Below, in pieces: positions 5,574 to 5,928 of a stretch of DNA of 5,928 bases. Position numbers and translations under genes: made by a program. The first letter of the stretch is position 1. Each line of letters opens with the position of its first letter. The stretch comes from Chloroflexota bacterium (GTDB lineage Bacteria > Chloroflexota > UBA6077). The stretch is from positions 1-5,928 of the forward strand of contig JAJZRD010000235.1 in the NCBI GenBank assembly GCA_021845945.1, read 5' to 3'. The notes beneath the pieces are model-generated. The model was given only the letters and a program-made list of their open reading frames with translations. It was not told the origin of the DNA and searched no databases.

Positions 5574-5927
5574 CTACCCCTCTTCCTCGTGGATCTCGCG
5601 AAGAATCTCCAGCACGCGCGCCCCCCGCTCGATCGATGTGTCGAGCCTGAAGGTCAGCTCTGGCATGTGCCTCAGCCTGAGGCGGCTCGCCACCTCGCGC
5701 CGGAGGAAACCGGCCGCGTGCCGGAGGGCGGTCATAGCCTGCTGCACGTCCTCTTCGCTGCCCATAATGCTGACCCGCACCGTGGCATTGCGAAGATCCG
5801 GACTGGTATCCACGCCGGTGATGCTGATCATCCCTCGCAGTCGGGGATCGTGCATCTCCCGCTGGAGGAGCGCAGCGACCTCCTCTTTGATCTGCTCGTT
5901 GACCCTCTCGATCCGCCTGTTGGCCAT
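5574..5927 (-). CDS. rbfA: 30S ribosome-binding factor A
   Basis: RbfA binds immature 30S subunits near the 5' helix of 16S rRNA and aids late maturation and cold adaptation. The 117-residue protein is a complete single KH-like domain: MANRRIERVNEQIKEEVA (1-18), LLQREMHDPRLRGMISITGV (20-39), the strand NATVRVSIMG (47-56), the HAAGFLRREVASRLRLRHMP helix-kink-helix (70-89, with AAG at 71-73) and the LTFRLDTSIERGARVLEIL end (91-109), which is strongly conserved. The ATG lies at 5925-5927, one base from the window edge, so its ribosome site is outside. It is the first gene of the visible block; nusA and infB would be expected just upstream, though this cannot be seen. Confidence 0.96.
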   Translation of the reverse strand: MANRRIERVNEQIKEEVAALLQREMHDPRLRGMISITGVDTSPDLRNATVRVSIMGSEEDVQQAMTALRHAAGFLRREVASRLRLRHMPELTFRLDTSIERGARVLEILREIHEEEG

Positions 5928-5928
5928 C

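Overview
The window is GC-rich bacterial chromosome and is almost entirely coding on the minus strand. Six housekeeping genes read right to left: rbfA, a DHH/DHHA1 phosphoesterase of the NrnA type, truB, ribF, a parA-family ATPase and ftsZ. The proteins look like ordinary Gram-positive or Chloroflexota-type homologues: FtsZ has a GGGGNNA G-loop, ftsA is absent beside ftsZ, and four of the six genes start with GTG. The hairpin repeats between genes resemble the small GC-rich repeats common in Chloroflexota and similar phyla. The phylum assignment is a weak guess; a GC-rich bacterium is the safe statement.

Positions 5927 to 2721 hold a compact block, rbfA, nrnA-like, truB, ribF. The gaps and overlaps are 6 nt, a 29 nt overlap and a 4 nt GTGA overlap, so this is very probably one transcript. 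It is the usual downstream part of the nusA-infB-rbfA operon: 30S subunit maturation, nanoRNA or pAp turnover, tRNA U55 pseudouridylation and FMN/FAD synthesis. The rpsO gene that often follows ribF is not present.

Positions 2720 to 2403 are a 318 nt intergenic region. It holds one copy of a hairpin repeat, two small related inverted repeats, and a promoter-like AT-rich patch with a perfect 6+6 palindrome about 60 nt upstream of parA.

Positions 2402 to 392 hold a two-gene unit, parA then ftsZ, overlapping by 8 nt. A ParA-type ATPase coupled to ftsZ without parB or ftsA suggests a role in placing or timing the division ring, although this is inference. FtsZ has an N-terminal extension and a short linker made of five consecutive x-R-E tripeptides before its conserved C-terminal peptide.

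Positions 391 to 83 are a convergent intergenic region with two facing copies of the hairpin repeat and a decayed third copy. Positions 2 to 82 are the 3' end of a plus-strand gene that enters from the left edge.

No wholly new system is evident. The items most worth a second look are the covarying hairpin repeat family and the parA-ftsZ coupling.
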